From: Paenibacillus polysaccharolyticus
GTDB taxonomy: Bacteria > Bacillota > Bacilli > Paenibacillales > Paenibacillaceae
Reading direction: 5' to 3'
Length of the DNA: 64,000 nt
Assembly (NCBI RefSeq): GCF_900102085.1
Contig: NZ_FMVM01000006.1
Location: forward strand, 197,258-261,257
Shown here: positions 56,246 through 64,000 of the stretch, in pieces
How the letters are laid out: each line of letters starts with the position of its first letter
Numbering within the stretch: the stretch's first letter is position 1
Position numbers and translations under genes: made by a program
Notes under the pieces: model-generated
Database searches by the model: none
Told to the model about the DNA's origin: nothing
What the model saw: the letters and a program-made list of their open reading frames with translations, nothing else

Positions 56246-57601
56246 GGCTCTACACCAAAGTTAGTGCTTGAGGTTTCGAGCCATGCATGTTAACGAGCAT
56301 AACGTGCATGGTTGCATTCCACGAGAAGCCCTTGGACATATCGATCACGGTTACGTGTAAAATAATGCCTGCGTTGAAACGCCTTCATTCGGTTGTTTCT
56401 GCCTTCCACCTGGCGTTTGTCCAGCGACAACGATGGTAGTTCACGATTTCTTCTCGCCAGTTTCGAATCATTTTTAGGCAAGTGTTAACCGCGGGATGCT
56501 GGATTTGCTCTCCTTGCTCGAACCAACGATCTAAACGAATGTCTGCTGCGTCCACATCGGGTGAATGCTCATACCATTCGACGAAAGCCTCCTTCCAGGC
56601 GTGTACCTGCTGGAGCACGGATGAATATCGCAGGATTTCGTTCAGTTCTCCTGTTTTTCGTCCGATAAGGAAGCTTTCTGCGGGTTCAGCAGTCGTTGTC
56701 TTGCCTTTAGCATAGACTTTGCTCGTGAAGGAAGGGTGCCCTGGATGTTCTTTCGTACAGTTTGCACTGCTTCAATCACATAGCCGTGGACATGAAAACG
56801 ATCCGCGACCGGAAGGGCGTCAGGAAAACATTCGCTCACCCACGTATGGTAATAGGGTGCTAAATCCATCACGACGGCTTTGGGACGTAACGAGCTAAAA
56901 GCAGCGTGCTGGCATGCATAGGCGCGAAGGTCTTCCAGCTTTCGCCCAGGCAAAATATCCAGCAGAGTTTCGCCCCTTAGATTATGAATGCCTGTATTAT
57001 AGGTATGGCCTTTGCGAATCGCGAAATCATCTATCCCCAATACCAAATTCGTCGTGCCTGTCGCGTCACCCCATGCGCGCTCCTGTAGCTGCTCACTTTC
57101 CACGACAAGCCAGCGCTGGTATTGGGTTTGGAGAGTCGAGTTCATGAATCGTTGCGCTTTGCTGAACGGTAGACGCTGCAGCGGTATAAATGGCTTGCTG
57201 TTTAAAGGCGAAACTGTAGCGTTTACCCGGTCCAACAAAGGCATAGTGCCAAACAAAACCGGCCTGACAGGCGTTGCAAAACAGGCGAATCACAGGTGCC
57301 AGAAGATACAGCCGTTTACTGCACATACTCCGGTGGCGGATTTTACGAACTCGGTTACTTCCTTTACGAATCACCGCGTAAGCCGAAAGGCAGAGCGGGC
57401 ACGGTTGGGTGTAGTCTGTCGGTGCGACTTCCATATGAATGGTTTGTGCATCCATTTCCAGCACTTGTACGACGCGTACCTCTGGTAAATCAAGCAAAAT
57501 ATCGGTATACTGATTGTGCATCTGTCATTCCCTCAAGTTGGATTGGTCGCACAACCATCTTACGGAATGTACAGATGTTTTCTATGTTTATGTGGTAAAG
57601 C
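56246..57601 (-). mobile_element. degenerate ISL3-family insertion sequence
   Basis: About 1.36 kb. Tentative ends are GGCTCTACACC at 56246 and a partly matching reverse complement, GCTTTACCACA, at 57601. I see no 8-bp target duplication, so the limits are approximate. Its right end lies inside the 3' end of the truncated receptor gene. Confidence 0.55.
56290..57521 (-). pseudogene. ISL3-type transposase, broken by at least three frameshifts
   Basis: Fragments in different frames together cover an ISL3 transposase. An N-terminal zinc finger (CPLCLSAY, CNACQ) lies in 57093-57521. The DDE core with LGIDDFAIRKG and VVMDLAPYYHTW lies in 56642-57256. The linker is in 56385-56618, and the C-terminal part VEGRNNRMKAFQRRHYFTRNR, with the catalytic Glu, is in 56290-56481. 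The frame changes near 57180, 56640 and 56410. It cannot be active. Confidence 0.85.
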
Positions 57602-58349
57602 ATACACATTCGTTAGTTTCAAGCACTACGTTTTGTATAGAGCCTTTAATTTTATGCTTTTCATTTTGAAATTTAATCTGAAAGTTAACTCTCCGTTCCA
57701 GTTCTTGAGCCAATTCCAGAACCTTATCCCATAAGCTAATTGAAGCATATATGTTAGCTAAATCTTTAATGGCGTCCAACTGTACTTCCTCATTCAATTT
57801 ATCAATATATGGTTCAAACTTTATTGCCGCTTTAAGATTATCAAATTTATTCAGTGTTTTCTGAAGCAAGAAAATGCGGTACTGGCATAAGGCCAACCGC
57901 TCCGAGTGTTGATATTTCTCACTGTCTGCAATACATTCATATAAAATAAGAGCTGCTTCTTTAAGTCCTCTAGCAAAAAAGCTTTCAGCTACTTCAAATA
58001 ACTGTTCAATATATGATCGATCATCCGTCACATGAGTGATAACTTGTTGTATACAATCCAGCTTACCAAGTTCTGCACACTCGTAGAGGTATGGTTCCAA
58101 ACGTCTCCAGTGGGGCGCAGATTCAATGAAGGACTCCACCCCATAACTCTCATAGAAATGCCCCTTCTTTAATCCCATTGCAGAAGTGATCTGATTCAGT
58201 TGGTTCATAGACATTGGTCTGCTACCTTTAAGAATAGCACTTAATGTCCCAACATTAATTCCTGTAATATCGGAAAAATGCTGCAACTTGAGATTTTGTT
58301 CTCTCATATATTTCTCAATATGTGCTCTTATTGTAGATACCATTTCCAT
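57588..58349 (-). pseudogene. truncated AimR/AloR-like peptide receptor
   Basis: A 253-codon remnant of a receptor like the next one. It has a helix-turn-helix (FSDITGINVGTLSAILKG), then TPR-like helices up to DLANIYASISLWDK. Homology to the 464-residue paralog stops near codon 235, and the frame ends inside the IS. Its C-terminal half and any peptide gene are lost. ATG 58349 has GGAGG 7 nt upstream, so the start region is intact. Confidence 0.72.
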
Positions 58350-58404
58350 TATCACACCTCCATCACCTAAATCACTTATAATTAAATAAAATATAATAAA
58401 TGTT

Positions 58405-58432
58405 ATTTTAACCTGTATTTTACATAGGTCAA
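58405..58432 (-). promoter_or_regulatory. promoter of the truncated receptor
   Basis: TTGACC, 16 nt, TAAAAT on the minus strand, containing TGTAAAATACAGG, which is also found in the intact receptor promoter. Confidence 0.6.
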
Positions 58433-58448
58433 TCTATGAAAATACAAA

Positions 58449-58480
58449 AAGGCTTATTTCCGTCCTTGGAAATAAACCAA
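58449..58480 (-). terminator. terminator after the signal-peptide gene
   Basis: GGTTTATTTCC (58478-58468) pairs with GGAAATAAGCC (58461-58451) and is followed by TTTTTGTATTTT on the minus strand. Confidence 0.8.
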
Positions 58481-58514
58481 TAAAGTATCCATAGATAATC
58501 CTTTGTATCTTAAA

Positions 58515-58643
58515 TTAAATTTGCCCAATACCATGTGCTGATGGCACATAAATTTGATTTTGAACATTATTTTGACTTATAGGGAAAGTGCTTAGGATCA
58601 TAACACTAAACAAGAGTATAGCCATGATTTTTTTTGATTTCAT
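58515..58643 (-). CDS. AloP/AimP-like signal peptide precursor, 42 residues
   Basis: A small gene overlapping the end of the receptor gene by 38 nt in another frame. AGGAGG lies 12 nt before ATG 58643. The product has a basic n-region (MKSKK), a hydrophobic signal helix (to about residue 22) and a C-terminal propeptide ending YVPSAHGIGQI. That is the layout of PapR, Phr and AimP precursors: secreted, trimmed and re-imported as a 5-10 residue peptide. It has a terminator right after. The peptide is inferred, and the mature ends are not known. Confidence 0.7.
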   Translation of the reverse strand: MKSKKIMAILLFSVMILSTFPISQNNVQNQIYVPSAHGIGQI

Positions 58644-60000
58644 AATAGCTGTTAACCTCCTCCATTAGATTATGATAGGTAACTTCCACTTCCTGAGATG
58701 CAAAAGACCTGTATCTCTCAAAGAGAGCAACACATTGTATTATGTCATTAGAATTATTAATTCTAATGGCTGAACTTAAACACGTGACAAGCTTTTGCAT
58801 CCCTTCTGCATATCGCTCGCGATTAAAATGATACATTGCCAATTCAAATAAAAGTTTAGAATACTGGTCATTCTTAATTTGCTCATTGTGCCCTTCTGTT
58901 GAGGCTGTATCACTGAACATTGAATTAATGGAATTATCAAATTTTAATATAATATGATCTATATCCATGTCAAAATTATTTGCTGCTTCAATAATCTTAA
59001 CAAGAGCAGTAAGTGTTTCTTCTTCATTTTGCTCAATCCAAGCTACATATATCGGGAGAACCTCTTTGTCACCCATCATTAGATTATATAAGTAGGTATT
59101 AACCTCAGTCCATCTATTAAACATATTGATATATATCATATCTTCATCGCTAGGATTTGGAGTTTTAGCCAAATCGACATTTTTTTTTGTATAAACCAGT
59201 GCGTCAGTATATTCACCTTTCCATTCGCATGCATTAGCCTTAAGCAAGTTTGAATACGCCTGATATACAAATAACGGGTAGGCTGTGACCCTATTCTCTT
59301 TGCTTATTTTTTTCTTAGTATACGATTGGATAATTTCAGCTTTCCGTCCCAGATCATCAGCAAGCGAAAATGACTTATCCCAGTATCGAAGAGACGCATA
59401 CGTATTCGCCAAATCCTTAATCGCATCCAGCTGCCTCTCCTCATCCAGCCGATTAATATATGGCTCGAAGTGCACGGCGGCACGGAGGTTATCATGCTGA
59501 TTCTGACCGAGCGAGAGCGTGAAGATGCGATACTGGCAGAGGGCCAGGCGCTCGGAATGCTGGTATTTCTCGCATTCGGCTACGCATTCATATAACATGC
59601 GGGCTGCTTGTTGCTGACCGCGCTCTAGCATACCTTCGGCCATTTCAAATAGTTCAGAGATATAGGAGCGATCGTCCGTTACTTGTTGGATCACTCGCTG
59701 GATGCAGTCCAGCTTGTCCAATTCTGCACAGCGTTGCAGGAAAGGCTCAAGCCTTCGCCAGTGTGGAGCCGACTCTACGAAGCACTCCCCACCATACGTC
59801 TCGTAGAAATAGCCTTCCTCCAGATTCATGCCTTGGGTAATCAGATCAAGCTGCGCCATGGCGATGGGGCGTGTTCCCTTAATAATGGCGCTAAGCGTTC
59901 CAGCGTTCACTCCCGATATATCTGCAAAATATTGAAGGGTATATCCCTGTTTCCTGATGTAATCCTCAATCGTTGAGCGTATCGTAGTTGCAGGTTCCAT
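58606..60000 (-). CDS. AimR/AloR-like peptide-responsive regulator (RRNPP family)
   Basis: A 464-residue regulator. An N-terminal XRE-type helix-turn-helix (about 10-62; FADISGVNAGTLSAIIKGTRP) is followed by a TPR-like superhelix (about 95-450; APHWRRLEPFLQRCAELDK, YHLMEEVNSYYEI). This is the architecture of RRNPP receptors. Length and organisation with an overlapping downstream peptide gene resemble arbitrium AimR and its Paenibacillus relatives (AloR). ATG 60000 has AGGTGG upstream. Targets are unknown; the adjacent truncated duplicate shares its promoter sequence. Confidence 0.78.
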   Translation of the reverse strand: MEPATTIRSTIEDYIRKQGYTLQYFADISGVNAGTLSAIIKGTRPIAMAQLDLITQGMNLEEGYFYETYGGECFVESAPHWRRLEPFLQRCAELDKLDCIQRVIQQVTDDRSYISELFEMAEGMLERGQQQAARMLYECVAECEKYQHSERLALCQYRIFTLSLGQNQHDNLRAAVHFEPYINRLDEERQLDAIKDLANTYASLRYWDKSFSLADDLGRKAEIIQSYTKKKISKENRVTAYPLFVYQAYSNLLKANACEWKGEYTDALVYTKKNVDLAKTPNPSDEDMIYINMFNRWTEVNTYLYNLMMGDKEVLPIYVAWIEQNEEETLTALVKIIEAANNFDMDIDHIILKFDNSINSMFSDTASTEGHNEQIKNDQYSKLLFELAMYHFNRERYAEGMQKLVTCLSSAIRINNSNDIIQCVALFERYRSFASQEVEVTYHNLMEEVNSYYEIKKNHGYTLV

Positions 60001-60054
60001 GTATCCCACCTCCACAATTAAAATCCAGAAATTTGAATTTATATGATTAGACCA

Positions 60055-60083
60055 ATTTTAATCCTAAATTTTACAGTGGTCAA
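60055..60083 (-). promoter_or_regulatory. promoter of the intact receptor
   Basis: TTGACC (60083-60078), 17 nt, TAAAAT (60060-60055) on the minus strand, with TGTAAAATTTAGG in the spacer. Confidence 0.65.
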
Positions 60084-60514
60084 TAACAATCGTGGCAATA
60101 AATTTACATTTTTATGCAAGCACACAGACTTCTACATCTCCAGCTTACCTTCGCCTCGAATGGCTTATAGAAAAAATCCATTAGAAGAATGGACGGGAAC
60201 GTGATACAGTTATTCCAACTTCAATATCCTACTATTTCCATAGGAATATACAACACGGACAGACACGAACTGCCAAGTTCAGTGTGGAATGATCCCCCCG
60301 TTTTAAACGAGCACGAAAATTCCTTCATCCCCAAAACGACGGACACATGGCCCACTGCCATCTCCCCGACCTTCCAGGTATAAGACTTCGTTTTGCCACG
60401 CAGTAACCGTATCCCCGGGTAATTCGGTCTTTCTCCGAATTGCCCTTTTCCTTTTCCTTTTCCTTTTCCTTTTCTTCTCTTCCTTCACTTATCACATGCT
60501 GCTATCAGTTATTG
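60084..60514. repeat. intergenic region with hexanucleotide repeat
   Basis: No gene is visible. A CCTTTT repeat, about five units, lies at about 60446-60475 near the TetR gene end and is probably slippage-prone. The remainder is unremarkable. Confidence 0.5.
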
Positions 60515-61096
60515 CTATTCCTTAGACCCGATGCCTTTGAATACGGTACTTAGCAGTAATTCCACAAACGTATCATCCATCGGCTCACCCGTGACCAACA
60601 TCCGGTAGAACACAGGCCCATAGATCATGTCGATATACAGTCCAATATCCAGTCCCTGCTTCAACTTGCCACGTGCCACACCTTTCTCCAGAATGCCCCA
60701 TGCTTCACGGCGGCGCGGCTGAATATATCTGCTACGGTATTCTTCCGCAAGGGCGGGATCAGACTGCCCTTCTCCGATGATCTGTGTAATGACTTTCCCT
60801 TCGGCACTTGTCAAAAATTGAACCAGGTTCCCTGCATGAGCACGCACATCCTCATATACAGACCCCGTATCCGGCACAGGCAACCTGGCCGTTAACGCCG
60901 ACATGTACCCGTCCAGCATGACAGCACCTTTGCTCGGCCACCATTTGTAGATGGTGGCTTTGCTTACCTGTGCACGTTCGGCAATCTTTTCAATCGTCAC
61001 CGCGGCAAACCCATCTTCGAGCAGCAGTTCATACGCCGCGGCAAGAATGGCATTCTGGGTTTCCATGTTGCGGGGACGTCCTCTTTTTGCAGTCAT
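60515..61096 (-). CDS. TetR/AcrR family repressor
   Basis: A 193-residue regulator with an N-terminal helix-turn-helix (AVTIEKIAERAQVSKATIYKWWPSKG) and a TetR_C ligand domain. ATG 61096 has GGAGGGT upstream. It is divergent from an MFS exporter gene; three matching operator-like sites lie between them. Confidence 0.88.
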   Translation of the reverse strand: MTAKRGRPRNMETQNAILAAAYELLLEDGFAAVTIEKIAERAQVSKATIYKWWPSKGAVMLDGYMSALTARLPVPDTGSVYEDVRAHAGNLVQFLTSAEGKVITQIIGEGQSDPALAEEYRSRYIQPRRREAWGILEKGVARGKLKQGLDIGLYIDMIYGPVFYRMLVTGEPMDDTFVELLLSTVFKGIGSKE

Positions 61097-61199
61097 TGCT
61101 GACCCTCCATTTAATCATCTATATAGGCTGAACTAAATTAATTACACAACCACTTCAATAACAGAATAACCTTCCATTCGTTGTTATCCCAAATAAAAA

Positions 61200-61371
61200 A
61201 TACGATACGTTCATTATACTAAAATACAGCGTCAATATACATTTTTAAGCTCCCAGCAATGTTATTGTGTTTCCGTCATCTTTATGTAAAATCACTTTGT
61301 TCTGTAACTGCCTATTTACAATACTAAACGTATCGTATATTATTTAGGTGTAATTAGTAAACGTAACGTAT
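61200..61371. promoter_or_regulatory. three TetR operator-like sites
   Basis: AACGTATCGTAT-type sites lie at 61200-61211 (minus orientation), 61326-61338 and 61359-61371 (AAACGTAACGTAT). The last two are 33 bp apart, three helix turns. Each holds a near-palindrome, ACGTATCGT. Confidence 0.55.
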
Positions 61372-61450
61372 ATTAATTAAAATTACACATCATTCTTAGT
61401 GAAAATGGCAATCGAATTATCATCATACACTTTTATTGGAGGTTGATCTT

Positions 61451-62671
61451 ATGGATACCCAACAGAAACAAAGTACCAACCAGAATCAGACGACCGTGCC
61501 TGCCTGGATTATTTTCCTGCTCGCCGCTTCCTGCGGTTTACTCGCAGCCAATCTGTACTATGCTCAGACGGTTCTCGGACCGATCAGCAGCACTACAGGT
61601 CTCTCGTCTGCCGCAGCCGGGTTAATCGTAACACTGACACAGATCGGATATGTCATTGGACTGCTGTTCATCGTACCGCTCAGCGACATTATTGAGAATC
61701 GCCGTTTAATGGTTCTGTTTCTCATTGTACTCGTACTAGCGCTGATCACCGCCACCTTCTCCACCAGTGCTTTCCTCTTCCTGACGACGTCACTGCTCAT
61801 CGGTATCGGTTCTGTCGTTGCACAGATTCTGGTGCCATATGCGACTTATCTGACTTCCGAAGAGCAACGCGGACAGGTGGTCGGCAATGTGATGAGCGGT
61901 CTGCTACTCGGCATAATGCTCGCACGCCCTGTCGCCAGCTTTATCACCAGCGTGTTCGGCTGGCAGGCGGTCTTTGCATTCTCGGCCGTGGTGATCGCGT
62001 TGCTCATGCTGCTACTGTCACGGGCACTTCCGGCCCGTCGGCCTGATCCCAACCTTACTTATGGACAATTGATTATCTCTCTCGGTACACTGCTTCGCAC
62101 CCTGCCGATGTTGCGGCGGCGCGCGTTCTATCAGGCCAGCTTGTTCGGCGCATTCAGCCTGTTCTGGACGACGGTGCCCCTCCGGCTGGCAAATGATTTT
62201 GGTTTGTCGCAGCAAGGCATCGCCTGGTTTGCTCTCGCCGGGGTAGGCGGCGCCATTGCTGCTCCGATTGCCGGGAGATGGGCAGACCGCGGTTTTACCC
62301 GAGTGCTCACCGGAGTCGCTATGGTTATTGCCGCAGCCTCCTTTGGTCTGGCCTATCTGTTCCAGAGCCATTCCACACCGGCCTTGATCCTGCTGGTCGT
62401 GGTCGCCATTACGCTGGATATGGCTGTTTCCGGTAACCTGGTGCTGGGTCAGCGCATCATCTACTCCCTTGGGAACGAAGCAAGAGGTCGGGTGAACGGC
62501 TTGTTTATGTCGATCTTTTTCATAGGTGGTGCCATCGGTTCTTCACTTGGTAGCTGGTCATATGCCCATGGCGGCTGGAGCCTCACGACGCTGATTGGTC
62601 TGATCATGCCCCTGCTCGCGCTGCTATACTATTTAACAGAGAAAAAGGTTACAGCCGTGAGCGGCACATAA
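61451..62671 (+). CDS. MFS exporter
   Basis: A 406-residue twelve-helix major facilitator with the motif-A-like VPLSDIIENRR and the drug-exporter-like ARPVASF segment. ATG 61451 has GGAGG 8 nt upstream. The divergent TetR gene suggests ligand-induced export of a toxic compound; the substrate is unknown. Confidence 0.88.
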   Translation: MDTQQKQSTNQNQTTVPAWIIFLLAASCGLLAANLYYAQTVLGPISSTTGLSSAAAGLIVTLTQIGYVIGLLFIVPLSDIIENRRLMVLFLIVLVLALITATFSTSAFLFLTTSLLIGIGSVVAQILVPYATYLTSEEQRGQVVGNVMSGLLLGIMLARPVASFITSVFGWQAVFAFSAVVIALLMLLLSRALPARRPDPNLTYGQLIISLGTLLRTLPMLRRRAFYQASLFGAFSLFWTTVPLRLANDFGLSQQGIAWFALAGVGGAIAAPIAGRWADRGFTRVLTGVAMVIAAASFGLAYLFQSHSTPALILLVVVAITLDMAVSGNLVLGQRIIYSLGNEARGRVNGLFMSIFFIGGAIGSSLGSWSYAHGGWSLTTLIGLIMPLLALLYYLTEKKVTAVSGT

Positions 62672-62746
62672 CCTGTATCTTATCTGTACTTGCACCCGCA
62701 TCTTCATCACCATATACAGAGCATTCATCTAAAAATTTCTCTTGTA

Positions 62747-62797
62747 CAAAATAAGGGCAGAGGCCATCCATAGGATCGCTTCTGCCCTTATTTTTAT
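62747..62797. terminator. bidirectional terminator
   Basis: AAATAAGGGCAGA pairs with TCTGCCCTTATTT (62748-62761 with 62781-62794), with T runs on both strands. Confidence 0.8.
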
Positions 62798-62872
62798 GTT
62801 CGTAGCCCTTATGTTTCATACCCCGCATCGACAAGCTGTTCTGTCCTCCGCTAGTCTCCGGTACTCTGCTCC

Positions 62873-62907
62873 GTTCTGTTCTGTTCTGTTCTGTTCTGTT
62901 CTGTTCC
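62873..62907. repeat. pentanucleotide repeat (TTCTG)7
   Basis: Seven tandem TTCTG units end in TTCC, in the 323-base gap between the MFS and DUF2000 genes. No gene lies over it. Confidence 0.85.
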
Positions 62908-62994
62908 AGCTAGACGCGACAGCCTGCTTGTTGCAACTGTACCCAGCCGGAATCATTCTCAAGCGTATCCCCAAACCTGCCTTATTTCATGGCA

Positions 62995-63405
62995 CTATTT
63001 CATCACACTGAACTTCTTGGTTGCCGCCCGAACGGACTCGTCTTCTCCCCATACAATGACACCTACAACTTTGGTCGCCTCCAATGCCATCGATGCAATT
63101 TCACTTGCATATTGTTCAAAGGCGTTATTCAGAGACTGCCCTGTCTGTGTAAAAACAAGATGGTTCAATCCGTCCTGATTCTCGGCGCAGGTCTTGGCCA
63201 GATTGATCAATTGATTCTCCCCCGCCTTCAGAATAACGGTGCTATAGCGGATGCCAGCATGCTGAATGCCGCTCTGATCCCGTACAGGCTGATCCGCATA
63301 TAACTCCGGTTCGTTGAGGGCAGCTTGTCCCATAAGCAATGCTGCCACATTGGCTGCGGCTCCTTGCTCCAGATTTTTATCCAGTATAATTGCAATTCTC
63401 TTCAT
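62995..63405 (-). CDS. DUF2000 family protein
   Basis: A 136-residue alpha/beta protein (MKRIAIILDKNLEQGAAANV, ILKAGENQLINL, VGVIVWGEDESVR), matching DUF2000 (peptidyl-tRNA-hydrolase-like fold). ATG 63405 overlaps the upstream stop (ATGA), so the two are coupled. The role is unknown. Confidence 0.75.
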   Translation of the reverse strand: MKRIAIILDKNLEQGAAANVAALLMGQAALNEPELYADQPVRDQSGIQHAGIRYSTVILKAGENQLINLAKTCAENQDGLNHLVFTQTGQSLNNAFEQYASEIASMALEATKVVGVIVWGEDESVRAATKKFSVMK

Positions 63406-63965
63406 ACGAGTGCATTCACCCTCTGTGGTTTTTTCGTAAAACATACCCATGGCATTTGAATTCCTTCACGCAGCACTTTATACGTTACCAGTCCGTAATG
63501 ATCCGCACAGAGCTGGTTTGTGAGCGCAATGGAGGTTTCTGTATTCAGCATTACCTGCCTGCAGGCCTCCGGGTTGGATGATACTGTGCTGTTCTCTCTA
63601 TAGGCAATATTCAGTTCAGATAACAAGTATGTAGTTGCCGGATGATGAAAAATCGTATCAATCTGCTCCGGACAAGCGGCGTGGAAGCCGGACAGCACCA
63701 GTGCAGGAATCTTCTCTACAAAACTTTCGGACACGACCAGATCTGAATCCATAATGAAACTGTTCAGCTTGGGATACGCTCCAGGCACCAGCAGACAGGA
63801 AATCGCACCGGATTTCAGATCTTCTGCAGCCGCTTCGAATTCAGGGTATGGCTTAATCATATCAGAATTATCCATTTTTTTTGCAATATGCATGCTGCAA
63901 GTCAAGAATCCTTCATCGTCACCCAATGTGCCCAGTATGGCATATTTCTCTTTATTTATATCCAT
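63402..63965 (-). CDS. PheA/BacA-like protein
   Basis: A 187-residue protein with a type 2 periplasmic-binding-like pattern (ILGTLGDDEGFLTCSMHIA, ALTNQLCADHYGLVTYKVL) reminiscent of prephenate dehydratase or BacA; this is a low-certainty call. It is coupled to the DUF2000 gene. ATG 63965 has GGAG upstream. No adjacent pathway gene is visible inside the window. Confidence 0.5.
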   Translation of the reverse strand: MDINKEKYAILGTLGDDEGFLTCSMHIAKKMDNSDMIKPYPEFEAAAEDLKSGAISCLLVPGAYPKLNSFIMDSDLVVSESFVEKIPALVLSGFHAACPEQIDTIFHHPATTYLLSELNIAYRENSTVSSNPEACRQVMLNTETSIALTNQLCADHYGLVTYKVLREGIQMPWVCFTKKPQRVNALV

Positions 63966-64000
63966 TTATCTCCATTACCTCCCATTTATTTTCCAATTCG

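Noticed and set aside
56236..57611. 8-bp target duplication of the IS
   Set aside because: The flanks of the tentative ends do not match, so insertion limits are uncertain or one end was lost.
57588..60083. Prophage carrying an arbitrium system
   Set aside because: No integrase, terminase, capsid or lysis gene is present in the window.
60303..60488. Lys/Arg-rich frame on the minus strand
   Set aside because: It is a product of the hexanucleotide repeat, with no ribosome-binding site.
62873..62907. Repeat array as CRISPR
   Set aside because: Units are five bases without spacers; it is a microsatellite.

Overview
The window looks like a chromosomal segment of a Paenibacillus (Bacillota). Evidence is the purine-rich Shine-Dalgarno sites with frequent TTG/GTG starts, nup and gln transporter operons in the Bacillus order, Spo0E-type phosphatases, YesM/YesN two-component pairs, ycnJ-ycnI copper genes and many ABC transporters. 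No rRNA, tRNA, CRISPR array or prophage structural gene was seen. The stretch from about 50.7 to 60.1 kb is visibly AT-richer than the rest and carries an IS remnant, so it reads as an accessory island.

Layout. 0-6.2 kb (minus): nucleoside salvage, with a nucleoside phosphorylase (partial), a YuiH-like molybdopterin oxidoreductase and the NupNOPQ uptake system. 6.4-16 kb (plus): a secreted SLH-like protein, a DUF5317 protein, a 34-residue membrane peptide, a GGDEF/HD-GYP protein, a NarL-type two-component pair and copper genes ycnJ-ycnI. 16-18.1 kb (minus): a three-gene locus with a lipoprotein, a lipase carrying a C-terminal WXG100-like domain, and a small WXG protein; it resembles the reverse-arranged type VII lipase toxin loci. 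18.4-29.6 kb: a compact class II lantibiotic cluster (lanA-lanM-lanT, lanR-lanK, lanF-lanE-lanG, yxeA-like). 29.7-41 kb: DUF445 protein, aldo/keto reductase, ECF sigma/anti-sigma pair, cupin, AraC regulator divergent from a GH28 enzyme, and glnQH-permeases. 41-50.2 kb: a dispersed-repeat cluster, then a sugar ABC operon with a FAD oxidoreductase and a TIM-barrel protein, under a YesMN pair. 50.5-54 kb: an ABC transporter with PadR/HAAS regulators, bracketed by two nearly identical Spo0E genes. 54.6-60 kb: an unknown secreted protein, a lipoprotein, a decayed ISL3-type IS, and two AimR/AloR-like peptide receptors, one truncated and one intact with an overlapping 42-codon signal-peptide gene. 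60.5-64 kb: TetR with a divergent MFS exporter, then DUF2000 and an ACT/PheA-like protein.

The most interesting systems are four. First, a lantibiotic whose precursor combines plantaricin C-like and lacticin 481-like rings and repeats a seven-residue block on both sides of the leader cleavage site. Second, a complete receptor plus secreted-peptide pair of the arbitrium-like family next to a decayed duplicate with the same promoter design. Third, the reverse-architecture lipase toxin locus. Fourth, a 17-bp element placed exactly 45 nt before the -10 of both the YesMN promoter and the sugar operon promoter.
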